From positions 186,001 to 250,000 of the forward strand of contig NZ_JXTJ01000010.1 of the NCBI RefSeq assembly GCF_001509835.1: a DNA stretch of 64,000 nt. The letters are read 5' to 3'. Made by a program: the position numbers and the translations under genes. The stretch comes from Allobosea sp. WAO (lineage in GTDB: Bacteria > Pseudomonadota > Alphaproteobacteria > Rhizobiales > Beijerinckiaceae). Every line of letters begins with the position of its first letter. The stretch's first letter is position 1. The notes under the pieces are model-generated. The model was not told the DNA's origin and ran no database searches. It was given only the letters and a program-made list of their open reading frames with translations. Shown here one piece after another: positions 24,705 to 32,812 of this stretch.

Positions 24705-24945
24705 GCGCAGAGGTCTCCAGGGCAGGGTATCTTTGGGTCAGCGGACGCCGAAGGCGTGACCATATTGTCACTGCAACGCAGCAAGAAGCCAAATCGCGCC
24801 AAAATCCCGGAACTTCGTTGCACGGCCGACGTTGTCGCCGTAAATCTGGGCTCCGTTCCGGGCCTGGCTTGCGTCTGTCGGGTCACCGAATCTTAACGAT
24901 CCATTCATCATAACAGACGCTGTCCTGGCGTCGTCGGTGGAAGTC

Positions 24946-25542
24946 ATGAAGCGGTCTCTCGTTGCTGTGCTCGGCGTGTCCGTCCTTCTCGGCGCGTGCC
25001 AATACAAGACCGTGAATGCGCCCTCGCTCTCGGCCCGAGATGCCGAATACATGGCGCTGGTGCCGAAGTTCGAGACGCAGATCACGCACATGCCTTATGA
25101 GATCACCGATCCGACCGGCGAGGCGCCGGGCACGATCGTGGTCGATACGACAGAGAAGTTCCTCTACTTCGTGCTGCCGAACAAGAAGGCGATCCGCTAC
25201 GGCGTCGCTACCGGCGACGAGGCCTTCGGCTGGACCGGCACCGCCGTGATGCAGCGCAAGGCGGAATGGCCGCGCTGGACCCCGCCGGCCGAGATGATCG
25301 CGCGCTGGCCGCATCTGGCGCCGCGCGCCGGCGGCATGGAAGGCGGGCCGGACAATCCGCTCGGCGCCCGCGCGCTCTATCTCTACCAGAACGGCAAGGA
25401 CACGCTCTACCGCATCCACGGCACCAACGAGCCCGAGACGATCGGCCGCTCGGCCTCCTCGGGCTGCATACGGATGCGCAATATCGATGCGATCGACCTC
25501 TACAATCGCGCCGAGGTCGGCGGAAAAGTCATCGTCCGCTGA
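24946..25542 (+). CDS. L,D-transpeptidase (YkuD domain) lipoprotein
   Basis: A 198-residue enzyme of the cell envelope. The lipobox is LLGAC with C18 as the lipid-bearing residue. The YkuD catalytic motif is complete: H158 in RIHGTNEP and S-x-G-C-x-R with C174 and R176 (SSGCIRM). Such enzymes crosslink peptidoglycan through meso-diaminopimelate or attach proteins to it. ATG 24946 is chosen because GGTGGA lies just upstream. A strong terminator follows at 25587. Confidence 0.92.
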   Translation: MKRSLVAVLGVSVLLGACQYKTVNAPSLSARDAEYMALVPKFETQITHMPYEITDPTGEAPGTIVVDTTEKFLYFVLPNKKAIRYGVATGDEAFGWTGTAVMQRKAEWPRWTPPAEMIARWPHLAPRAGGMEGGPDNPLGARALYLYQNGKDTLYRIHGTNEPETIGRSASSGCIRMRNIDAIDLYNRAEVGGKVIVR

Positions 25543-25586
25543 GGCAAGCGCCTTCGGGCGCGGCCCACACGATCTACGAAATCAGT

Positions 25587-25630
25587 GAAGCCGGCACCGA
25601 TCAACCCGATCGGTGCCGGCTTCGCCTTTT
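25587..25630 (+). terminator. Intrinsic terminator after the L,D-transpeptidase gene
   Basis: A perfect 15-bp stem, GAAGCCGGCACCGAT with its complement at 25609-25623, a seven-base loop, then GCCTTTT. It lies 45 bases past the stop. On the minus strand the hairpin lacks a proper T-run, so it works mainly for the plus-strand gene. Confidence 0.85.
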
Positions 25631-25681
25631 CAGTCCTGACGCTCAGGTCTCAGGCCGAACCGATCGGAGCGGCCTTGCACT

Positions 25682-26638
25682 TCAGGCGCTCAGCCTGACC
25701 GGCTCGATGCAATCCTCGCAGACCGCGGCGACATGGCGATGGTCGGTGCCGCAGCAGCCGCCCAGGATGCGCATCGTCGGGAAGCGACGCGTCAGCTCGG
25801 CGTAGCGGCGGCCGAAATCGACGGGGTCGCCGGCATCGAGTTCCGTTGAATCGTCGAGCTCGGCATGGCTGCGCGCCGAGGCGTTGGCGCGGACACCATG
25901 GATGCGCCGGACCCAGGTCTCGCCGGCTTCCAGGGCCTGCGTGAAATGGCTCGGATGGGCGCAGTTGATCATGTAGTAGGCCGGATAAGCGTCCGTCGCC
26001 GCCTCGACCGCCTCGATCGCGCTGCGCAATGTCGCGCCTGTCACGAGCCGTCCATCGGTCTCGACCGTGAAGGAGATGGCACAGGGCATCTGAAGGCGCT
26101 TCGCCGCTCCGGCGATGCCGATCGCCTCCTCGACATGATTGAGCGTGTAGCCCGCGACCATGTCCGCCTCCGTCGAAGCAAAGGTCGCGATCTGCGTGGC
26201 GTGATAATCCTCCGCTTCGGCGACGCTGGTCCGGTCCGCCCGGTAGCCGTCGCCGCGCGGCCCGATCGCTCCGGAAATCACACAAGGCATGGACGGCGCT
26301 TCCCAGAGATCGCGCAACTCGACGAGCATGGCGATCGCGGCCTGGTTCACCGCGGTGAGCCGCGCGGAATCGTAGCCGAGCTTGCGGCCCCAGTCGGGAT
26401 TGGCACGCCAGGTCGCGCTGTCGAGAACGAAGCCGACGCCGCGGCCGCGCGCCATGGCGAGATACCGTTCGTAATAGTTGCGCAGATGGAAGCGCCCTTC
26501 GGGCGTCTCCAGCAGTACGCAGGAGGCGAAGTGGGGAAGCTCCATGCCGTCATGGAAGATGAAGGTCGTCTCCATGCCGCCATCGCTGAGAAAGATGCCG
26601 CCGTCGAGCTGCGGCAGTTCGTGCCTGTATCTGGCCAT
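25682..26638 (-). CDS. Homocysteine S-methyltransferase family protein
   Basis: 318 residues, a zinc-dependent methyltransferase that would transfer a methyl group to homocysteine to make methionine. The zinc ligands appear in INCAHPSHF and in the C-terminal GGCCGTDHRHV (Cys295/Cys296). The N-terminal LSDGGMETTFIFHDG is typical of the single-domain (MmuM/BHMT-like) members. The methyl donor (S-methylmethionine or betaine, for example) is not determinable. ATG 26638 is chosen because GGAGGGG lies six bases upstream. That site is locked in a stem described in the next entry. Confidence 0.9.
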   Translation of the reverse strand: MARYRHELPQLDGGIFLSDGGMETTFIFHDGMELPHFASCVLLETPEGRFHLRNYYERYLAMARGRGVGFVLDSATWRANPDWGRKLGYDSARLTAVNQAAIAMLVELRDLWEAPSMPCVISGAIGPRGDGYRADRTSVAEAEDYHATQIATFASTEADMVAGYTLNHVEEAIGIAGAAKRLQMPCAISFTVETDGRLVTGATLRSAIEAVEAATDAYPAYYMINCAHPSHFTQALEAGETWVRRIHGVRANASARSHAELDDSTELDAGDPVDFGRRYAELTRRFPTMRILGGCCGTDHRHVAAVCEDCIEPVRLSA

Positions 26639-26704
26639 CAAACCCCTCCGTCCGGTCTGGTTTCGGCAACCGGCCAGCCGAACGGGCGGTTGCGTGGAGG
26701 GGTT
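26639..26704 (-). promoter_or_regulatory. Structured 5' leader that sequesters the ribosome-binding site of the homocysteine methyltransferase gene
   Basis: Read on the minus strand: AACCCCTCC (26704-26696) is perfectly complementary to GGAGGGGTT (26649-26641), which contains the Shine-Dalgarno sequence. Inside lies a 7-bp hairpin, GCAACCG / CGGTTGC, with a 14-base loop. The loop segment CGGCTGG can pair with CCAG-A-CCG just 3' of the hairpin, giving a possible pseudoknot. A compact pseudoknot closed by a stem that hides the ribosome-binding site is riboswitch-like. I could not match it to the SAM-II, SAH or SAM/SAH consensus. Confidence 0.5.
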
Positions 26705-26841
26705 ATCGCTCCCGAGGCGGCCCGGGTTCTAGACGTCTCGTGGTCCAGTCGACTGGCGGAGAATTCTCTTCACGCTTTCATGGACTTGCGGTGTTTCGGC
26801 CGGCGCGGGGCGCTTTTTCCCTAACCAGCCGCCCGCAAAGA

Positions 26842-26858
26842 CTGTACCCTCGGTACAG
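26842..26858. promoter_or_regulatory. Candidate TetR operator
   Basis: CTGTACC-CTC-GGTACAG, a perfect palindrome 17 bases before the tetR start. Its position and symmetry suit autoregulation. The divergent homocysteine methyltransferase gene starts about 200 bases away and could also be a target. Confidence 0.6.
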
Positions 26859-26875
26859 CCGAGAGGAGCCGAGCC

Positions 26876-27496
26876 ATGAGCAAAGGCGCCGCTACGCGCG
26901 AGAGGATCATCGCCATCGCCGAGGCCGGCGTCCTCAGCAAGGGCTTCGGCGCGACCTCGATCGAGGAGGTGATCGCCGAGGCCGGGATCACCAAGAGCGG
27001 CTTCTTCTACCATTTTCGCGACAAGAACGAGCTCGCCCGCGAGATGTTGCGGCGCTATGTCGAGGCCAATGACCGGCTGTTCGACGAGATTTTTGCGCGC
27101 GGGCGGGAGCTCGCCGACGACCCGCTGCCGGCCTTCCTGATTTCGCTCAAGCTGCTCGCCGAGCTGATGGACGATTTGCCGAACGGCCATCCCGGCTGCC
27201 TGATCGCCAGCATCTGCTACCAGGAGCGCCTGTTCGACCGGGAGGTGCGCGCGATGACGGCGACCTCGGTGCGCAGCTGGAATACCCGCTTTCGGAGCGT
27301 CTTGTCGGAAATCTCGGAGCAGCATCACATGCGGGAGCCGGTACCGCTCGACGATCTCGCCGAAATGCTCTCCTGCGTGATCGATGGCGGCATCATCATG
27401 TCGCGGACGCTCGGCGATCCGAGCCGGCTCGCCCGTCAGGTGCTGGCCTATCGCGGCTTCGTCAAGCTGCTGTTCGCGCCGGAAAGAGCGCATTGA
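26876..27496 (+). CDS. TetR/AcrR family transcriptional regulator
   Basis: A 206-residue repressor. The helix-turn-helix is at residues 10-55 (RERIIAIAEAGVLSKGF, TSIEEVIAEAGITKSGFFYHF). The remaining helices form an effector-binding domain of unknown specificity, with GHPGCLIASICYQERLFD as a notable segment seen in TetR proteins that respond to small hydrophobic or electrophilic compounds. GAGAGGAGCC precedes ATG 26876. A perfect palindrome just upstream suggests self-control. Confidence 0.9.
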   Translation: MSKGAATRERIIAIAEAGVLSKGFGATSIEEVIAEAGITKSGFFYHFRDKNELAREMLRRYVEANDRLFDEIFARGRELADDPLPAFLISLKLLAELMDDLPNGHPGCLIASICYQERLFDREVRAMTATSVRSWNTRFRSVLSEISEQHHMREPVPLDDLAEMLSCVIDGGIIMSRTLGDPSRLARQVLAYRGFVKLLFAPERAH

Positions 27497-27510
27497 GGGC
27501 AGGGCGTCGC

Positions 27511-28401
27511 CTAACCGAGCTCGACCAGCACGATCTCGGGCGGGACGCCCAGCCTGACCGGGAGCTTGCTCGTTCCGACCCCGCCCGAGACGATCAGGTT
27601 GCGGCCGTTCTCGACGACATGGCCGTAGGCATAGCGGTTGCCATAATGCGAGGGCACGATCGGCGACCAGCCGAGGATGCGGACCTGGCCGCCATGGGTA
27701 TGCCCCGAGAGCGTCAGGGAGACGCGTGCGGGCATGCGTGCAAAAATGTCCGGCTCATGCGCCATCATGACCACCGGCGCGTCGTCGTCGATCTTGGCGA
27801 GCGTGCCGGCAAGATCGTGGATGCCGCGGCGCTGGCCCCGGCGCGGTCGCAGGAAGGCGAGCTGGTCGCCGAGACCGGCGACCCAGAGCGGGCCGGCCCT
27901 GGTTTCCAGCCGGAGCGCATCGTTCTCGAGCACGGGAATGCCGACCGCCTCGAGGGCGAGCCTGACTTCGGTCGGGCCGCGATAGTCGCGCTGGGCCCTG
28001 TCGTCGTGCCACCAATCGTGATTGCCGAGAATGGCGAAACGGCCGTCGGCCGCCCGCAGGCGGGCGAGTTCCGACGCCCAGGCCGCCTCGGGCGGATCGT
28101 CCGGCCGCTTGGCCCGGCTGGCGATGAAATCCCCCAGCAACAGGGTTAGATCGGGCTCCAGCAGGTTCGTCTGATCGACGATCTCGCGCACCCGCGACAC
28201 CGGCACATGCGGGCCGCCGACATGCAGATCGGAGATGGCGGCGAGACGAAGCGTTCGGCCTTCAGGCCAGCCTGCGGGCTTCACCCGGTAACGCGTCACG
28301 CCCTGATGGGCCGGCTCCCAGGCATAGGCATAGCTGCCCAGCCCGAAGGCAGACAGAAAAAGACCGGCGAGAGTTTGAAGAACTCTGCGCCGGTCAGGCA
28401 T
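27511..28401 (-). CDS. Metallophosphoesterase, exported
   Basis: A 296-residue calcineurin-type phosphoesterase. All metal motifs are seen: SDLHVGG, LLGDFIAS, ILGNHDWWHD, MAHEPD and LSGHTHGGQ. The N-terminus has twin arginines followed by a hydrophobic run (DRRRVLQTLAGLFLSAFG), suggesting a membrane anchor or Tat signal. The group includes UDP-2,3-diacylglucosamine-like and YkuE-type phosphatases; the substrate is unknown. It converges with tetR over 14 bases. Confidence 0.9.
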   Translation of the reverse strand: MPDRRRVLQTLAGLFLSAFGLGSYAYAWEPAHQGVTRYRVKPAGWPEGRTLRLAAISDLHVGGPHVPVSRVREIVDQTNLLEPDLTLLLGDFIASRAKRPDDPPEAAWASELARLRAADGRFAILGNHDWWHDDRAQRDYRGPTEVRLALEAVGIPVLENDALRLETRAGPLWVAGLGDQLAFLRPRRGQRRGIHDLAGTLAKIDDDAPVVMMAHEPDIFARMPARVSLTLSGHTHGGQVRILGWSPIVPSHYGNRYAYGHVVENGRNLIVSGGVGTSKLPVRLGVPPEIVLVELG

Positions 28402-28431
28402 GGAGGGTCTCGGTAGAAGGTCGTGCCGTGG

Positions 28432-28629
28432 TCAATCTTCAGAACCGCTGCGCAGGATCGCCGGAACGTCCCTGTGCTGCGAGGTCAACGCGGCAGGTGC
28501 CCAGCGGGTTCCCGCCAGAATGGCAGGAATTGCGATCGGGCGAAAGCGTGACGCATAGGCCTCACGCGCGGTGGCATCGTGAAAGCTGGCGCTGCGCGGT
28601 GCCTTGGACTGTGGCTTTTGCGAAGACAT
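28432..28629 (-). CDS. Possible small basic protein (65 residues)
   Basis: ATG 28629 opens a 65-residue basic frame (MSSQKPQSKAPRSASFHDAT) that ends 30 bases before the phosphoesterase start, on the same strand. A GAGAG lies a few bases upstream. No domain or membrane segment is recognised. The evidence is position and a reasonable start only. Confidence 0.35.
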   Translation of the reverse strand: MSSQKPQSKAPRSASFHDATAREAYASRFRPIAIPAILAGTRWAPAALTSQHRDVPAILRSGSED

Positions 28630-28884
28630 GACTCTCGGTTCCATCTGGGCCTGCCGGCGGTTCCTGGGCCGCCGACTTGGTCAATGTCGCAGCCGATCGG
28701 GTCCTGTCGGCGGCGGCATCGTGAAAACATCGTGACGTTTTCTGCATCACAACGAGGCCTTGGTCAGGTTTGGTGCGCTTTCGCCGGAGGCGGCCGATAA
28801 TTGGTTTCGGGGCCCCTTCGCGTGATGGTCCGGCCTGTTCGCGCCATCCAGTCTTCAGCATGCGAGGGCAGGGCCTGAAACGAA

Positions 28885-28908
28885 AATGCTCGCCACGGGG
28901 CGAGCATT
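28885..28908 (-). terminator. Intrinsic terminator after the class III aminotransferase gene
   Basis: AATGCTCGCC and GGCGAGCATT form a 10-bp stem with a four-base loop. On the minus strand it is followed by TTTTCGTTTC. It lies 28 bases past the stop. The 250 bases further left hold no gene I can support. Confidence 0.75.
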
Positions 28909-28935
28909 CCGATGTCCAGGTTCTGTCGTTCCGCT

Positions 28936-30318
28936 TCAGGCGGCGAGCAGGCCTTCGGCCTTGACCCAGTCGAGCGTCCTGCCGAGCGCCCGCTCATAGC
29001 GATCGAACATCTCGTCGATCTCCGCCTCGCTGATCACCAGCGGCGGGCAGAAAGCGACGCGGTCGCCGCCCATGGCGCGCAGGATGACGCCTTCCTCCTG
29101 GGCGAAGGAAACCGACTTGGCGGCGACGGCCTTCTTGGCCTCGAACTGCGCCTTGCTCGCCTTGTCCTTGACGAGCTCGATGCCGCCGATCAGGCCGACG
29201 CCGCGGGCCTCGCCGACCAGCGGGTGCTCGGCGAGCTTGCCGAGGCGGGCGAGGAACTTCGGCGAGACCTGCCGCACGCGCTCGATGATCTTGTCGCGCT
29301 GGTAGATCTCCAGCGTCTTGACCGCGACCGCGCAGCCGACCGGGTGGCCGGCATAGGTGTTGCCGTGGCCGAAGGTGCCGATCTTGCGGCTCTGGTCGAC
29401 CAGCACCTGGTAGATGGGCTCGCTGACCATCACGGCGCTGAGCGGGAAATAGGCCGATGTCAGCGCCTTGGCGCAGGACAGCGTGTCGGCGTTCATCTTG
29501 TAGGTGGTGGTGCCGAACATCTCGCCGGTGCGGCCGAAGCCGGTGATGACCTCGTCGGAGATGAACAGGATGTCGTACTTTGCGAGGACGGCGTTGATCG
29601 CCTCGAAATAGCCCTCGGGCGGCGTCACCGCGCCGCCGGCGCCCATCACCGGCTCGGCGATGAAGGCGGCGACCGTGTCCGGCCCCTCGCGCTGGATCAT
29701 CTCGTCGAGCTCGGCGGCGAGGCGCGCCGAGAAGTCGAGCTCGCTCTCGCCGGGATGGGCGAAGCGGTAGTGATGCGGGCAGGAGGTGTGCAGGATGCCG
29801 GGGAGCGGCAGGTCGAAATCGGTATGGTTGGCCGGAAGGCCGGTCAGCGAGGCCGAGGCCACGGTGACGCCGTGATAGCCCTTCAGCCGCGAGATGATCT
29901 TCTTCTTCTTCGGGCGGCCGAGTGCGTTGTTCATGTACCAGACCAGCTTGACCTGGGTGTCGTTGGCATCGGAGCCGGCCGAGCCGTAGAAGACCTTGGA
30001 GATCGGCACCGGCGCGATCTCCTTCAGCTTCTCGGCGAGCTCGATCGCCGGATCATGGCTGCGGCCGGAGAAGATGTGGGTGTAGGGCAGCTTCTTCAGC
30101 TGCTCATAGGCGGTCTCGGCGAGCTCCTCGTTGGAATAGCCGAGCGAGGTGCACCAGAGCCCGGCCATCCCCTCGATATAGTCCTTGCCGGCGGTGTCGT
30201 AGACGAAGACGCCCTGGCCGCGCTCGAGCACGAGCGGGCCGACCTCGCGATGCGTGGCGAGATTGGTGTAGGGGTGAATCAGCGTCTCGATATCGCGCAC
30301 GGCGAGGTTGGTCAGCAT
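28936..30318 (-). CDS. Class III (omega) aminotransferase
   Basis: A 460-residue PLP aminotransferase that moves an amino group from an omega-amine or beta-amino acid, usually to pyruvate. The cofactor-binding segment is LFISDEVITGFGRTG with D255, and the Schiff-base lysine is K284 in SCAKALTSAY. GLWCTSLGYSN near residue 55 and FGHGNTYAGHPVG later are typical of the omega-amino acid / putrescine-type branch. No catabolic partner is adjacent. It ends at an intrinsic terminator. Confidence 0.92.
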   Translation of the reverse strand: MLTNLAVRDIETLIHPYTNLATHREVGPLVLERGQGVFVYDTAGKDYIEGMAGLWCTSLGYSNEELAETAYEQLKKLPYTHIFSGRSHDPAIELAEKLKEIAPVPISKVFYGSAGSDANDTQVKLVWYMNNALGRPKKKKIISRLKGYHGVTVASASLTGLPANHTDFDLPLPGILHTSCPHHYRFAHPGESELDFSARLAAELDEMIQREGPDTVAAFIAEPVMGAGGAVTPPEGYFEAINAVLAKYDILFISDEVITGFGRTGEMFGTTTYKMNADTLSCAKALTSAYFPLSAVMVSEPIYQVLVDQSRKIGTFGHGNTYAGHPVGCAVAVKTLEIYQRDKIIERVRQVSPKFLARLGKLAEHPLVGEARGVGLIGGIELVKDKASKAQFEAKKAVAAKSVSFAQEEGVILRAMGGDRVAFCPPLVISEAEIDEMFDRYERALGRTLDWVKAEGLLAA

Positions 30319-30467
30319 GCCCGGCTCCGCTTCCTTATGGGATCTTTATGCGAGCATAGCCCCGCAGCCGCGCAAGCGCTGAGCGATTTTCTTGCAGATC
30401 GCGGCAGAGTCTGGCGCAGGGCAAACCCGCTGCTCTGGAAACTTGAGGCGGCTCTCCAGATGGAACC

Positions 30468-30578
30468 TCAATCCTGACGAGGGCTCCGCAGGACCGCGTC
30501 TCGAAGGGGGCTTCGGCCAGCGCCGGCGCCTCCCGGAGCATCTTTGGAGACGCCACTGCGCGGCTGCTCATGATGAGC
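30468..30578. repeat. Dispersed palindrome, family A, degenerate copy
   Basis: ATCCTGACGAGGGCTCCGC and GCGTCTCGAAGG on the left; GCATCTTTGGAGACGC and GCTGCTCATGATGAGC on the right. It shares the core GCGTCTCGAAGG with the other two copies but has drifted. It fills most of the 355-base gap between the aminotransferase start and the cysteine-cluster gene. Confidence 0.65.
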
Positions 30579-30673
30579 GCCGACGAAAGAAATTGCGCCT
30601 GGAACGATTCCAATCATGGCTTGCCAGCGGCAATAGCGATGCGCATGGTTCGGCACCTTTGGAAGAGGCCGGC

Positions 30674-31204
30674 ATGATCGAAACCGTTTCTCTGGCGAAC
30701 CGACCTGCGCCGGGCCGCGATTGCGGCAGCTGCACGCTGTGCTGCAAGGTCTACGACAATCCGGAGGTCGACAGTCCCGCCGGTTCCTGGTGCCAGCATT
30801 GCCTGCCCGGACGCTCCTGCAAGATCTACGCTGACCGGCCGCAGCAGTGCCGCGACTTCTTCTGCCTGTGGATGACCCAGAGCTTCCTTGGCCCGGAATG
30901 GAAACCGGATCAGGCGCGTTTCGTGCTGACCATGGACCCCGCGACGAAATGGCTCTTCGCCCAGGTCGATCCCGGCGCGGCGCAGGCCTGGCGCAAGGAG
31001 CCCTATCTCAGCCAGATGCGACGCTGGGCGGCCGCCGGCCAGCGTCCGGTCATCGTCTTCGTCGGCAAGCTCGCCACCGCCATCCTGCCCGATCGCGACG
31101 TCGCGCTCGGCGTGATCGGGCCGGAGGAGCGGCTGGTCCTGCGCGAGGAGCTGGTCGGCGGGAGGCCGCGGCCGACCGTTACGAAGGTGGCGGCTGGAGC
31201 GTGA
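30674..31204 (+). CDS. YkgJ-like cysteine cluster protein
   Basis: A 176-residue protein whose first 64 residues hold nine cysteines: C17, C20, C23, C24 (CGSCTLCCK), C40, C43, C49, C59 and C64. The later ones lie in CQHC, RSCKIYADRP and QCRDFFC. This matches the CxxCxxCC family thought to bind zinc or an iron-sulfur cluster; no enzyme activity is established. The remaining part is an ordinary alpha/beta segment. GAAGAGG precedes ATG 30674. It overlaps or nearly abuts the VOC gene. Confidence 0.85.
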   Translation: MIETVSLANRPAPGRDCGSCTLCCKVYDNPEVDSPAGSWCQHCLPGRSCKIYADRPQQCRDFFCLWMTQSFLGPEWKPDQARFVLTMDPATKWLFAQVDPGAAQAWRKEPYLSQMRRWAAAGQRPVIVFVGKLATAILPDRDVALGVIGPEERLVLREELVGGRPRPTVTKVAAGA

Positions 31205-31221
31205 CCGGAGCAGGTCGGCCG

Positions 31222-31620
31222 ATGTTGCATCACCTCTCGCTCGGTGTAGCCGATATCGCGCGTGCCGCCGCGTTCTACGATGCGGTGCTGGCGCCGCTCG
31301 GCTATGCCCGTGTTTGGGCGGATCTCAGGCCGGGCGAGGCCAACCAGGCCGTCGGCTATGGCACTCCCGGCGGTGGCGATCGGCTCGCCCTGAAGCACCG
31401 CCCGGACGGGCAGCGCCCACCCGGCCCGGGCTTTCATCTCGCCTTCGCGGCGCCGGGCCGTCAGGCGGTCGCGGATTTCCATCGCGCTGCCCTGCTGCAT
31501 GGCGGGCGCGACAATGGCGCGCCTGGCCTGCGGCTCCATTACGGTCCGAACTATTATGCGGCCTTCGTCGTCGACCCCGACGGCCACAATCTCGAAGCCG
31601 TTTTCAACGCGGCGATCTGA
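31222..31620 (+). CDS. VOC family (glyoxalase-like) protein
   Basis: A 132-residue vicinal-oxygen-chelate domain: MLHHLSLGVADIARAAAFYD at the start, FHLAFAAPGR in the middle, and the terminal YAAFVVDPDGHNLEAVF. Metal ligands could be the N-terminal histidine and the C-terminal glutamate. Members range from glyoxalases to antibiotic-binding proteins, so the role is open. A GTG at 31201 that overlaps the previous stop is an alternative start. Confidence 0.85.
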   Translation: MLHHLSLGVADIARAAAFYDAVLAPLGYARVWADLRPGEANQAVGYGTPGGGDRLALKHRPDGQRPPGPGFHLAFAAPGRQAVADFHRAALLHGGRDNGAPGLRLHYGPNYYAAFVVDPDGHNLEAVFNAAI

Positions 31621-31643
31621 CCGGCTCGGCACAGGAGCACCCT

Positions 31644-32672
31644 TTGAGCAAGCGGGCACGTGACCATGGGCTGATCTGCGGCGTGCTGCCGCCAGGCCCG
31701 CTCAATGCGATTACCGATGTTGCGGGCGTCTCGGTCGGGCACCGGACGCTGCGCGATGGTGACATCAACACCGGTTTCACCGCAGTTCTGCCGCATCAAG
31801 GCGACCCGTTCCGCGAGAAGGTCCGGGCCGGGGTTTCGGTGATCAACGGCTTCGGCAAGAGCGTCGGCTTGATGCAGCTCGACGAACTCGGCCAGATCGA
31901 GACGCCGATCCTGCTCGGCAACACGTTTTCGGTCGCGACCGGGATCGAGGCTCTGGTCGGGAGCGCGCTCGCCGCCAATCCGCAGATCGGGCGCAGCACC
32001 GGAACGGTGAACTCACTGGTGCTCGAATGCAATGACGGCTTCCTCTCCGACATCCGGGCGCGGCGCCTGAGCGTCGCGGATGCTGAGGCCGCGCTCGATG
32101 CCGCCACTGGCGGTCCGGTCGAGGAGGGGGCGGTTGGTGCCGGCACCGGCATGAGTGCCTTTGGCTTCAAGGGCGGCATCGGCACGGCGTCGCGAACGAT
32201 CGAGTTCGACGGTCGCAGCTTCACCTTGGGCGTGCTGGTGCAGGCCAATTTCGGCAATGCCGGCGACCTCATTCTGCCCGACGGGCGCCGGCCGGTGCCG
32301 TCGGCGAAGCGGACGGTGCAGCCGCCGGAGCGCGGTTCGGTGATCATTCTCATCGCGACCGATCTGCCACTGGAGAGCCGGCAGCTCACCCGTATCGCCC
32401 GGCGGGGCGGCGCCGGTCTCGCGCGGCTCGGCGCCTTCTGGGGCAATGGCAGCGGCGACATCGCCATCGCCTTCTCGACCGCGAACAGGATCGCGCATGA
32501 TGAGAACGCGGATATCGTGCCGCTCGCCGCGCTCAACGAAAACCGGATCGACCTGCCGTTCCGGGCTGCCACCGAGGCGACGCAAGAAGCGGTGTTGAAC
32601 GCCATGCTGGCGGCGCCGGAGACGATCGGCCGCGACGGGAATCGCAGGGCTTCGCTCGCCGACCATCTCTGA
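31644..32672 (+). CDS. P1 family peptidase (DmpA/BapA-like aminopeptidase)
   Basis: 342 residues of the N-terminal-nucleophile family that self-cleaves before a serine and then removes N-terminal D-, L- or beta-amino acids. The likely processing site is G-S at S232, in RGSVIILIATDLPL. Other marks are NAITDVAGVSVGHRTL, STGTVNSLVLECNDG and GVLVQANFGNAGDL. The start is TTG 31644, supported by AGGAG seven bases upstream; no ATG fits the domain start. No signal peptide is seen. Confidence 0.88.
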   Translation: MSKRARDHGLICGVLPPGPLNAITDVAGVSVGHRTLRDGDINTGFTAVLPHQGDPFREKVRAGVSVINGFGKSVGLMQLDELGQIETPILLGNTFSVATGIEALVGSALAANPQIGRSTGTVNSLVLECNDGFLSDIRARRLSVADAEAALDAATGGPVEEGAVGAGTGMSAFGFKGGIGTASRTIEFDGRSFTLGVLVQANFGNAGDLILPDGRRPVPSAKRTVQPPERGSVIILIATDLPLESRQLTRIARRGGAGLARLGAFWGNGSGDIAIAFSTANRIAHDENADIVPLAALNENRIDLPFRAATEATQEAVLNAMLAAPETIGRDGNRRASLADHL

Positions 32673-32790
32673 AGTTAGGGGACGCCGATCGATCGAGTGC
32701 CGGCGTGTCTCCGCACGCGCCGGCCGGACGGGGCGCCCGCGGAGAGGCTTCCAGGAGCCGGCGGCGGCAACCGGGCTTGCCATCTCGATT

Positions 32791-32812
32791 TATATCCATT
32801 AACTTGGATATA
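32791..32812. promoter_or_regulatory. Candidate ArsR operator over the arsR start
   Basis: TATATCCA-TTAACT-TGGATATA, a perfect 8-bp inverted repeat in an AT-rich patch. Its last base is the A of the arsR ATG. Binding here would block transcription start or translation of the whole operon, as expected for an arsenite-released repressor. Confidence 0.7.

Noticed and set aside
26639..26704. Known SAM-II, SAH or SAM/SAH riboswitch
   Set aside because: The conserved loop sequences of those classes are not present, although the general layout is riboswitch-like. It is therefore reported as an unassigned leader.
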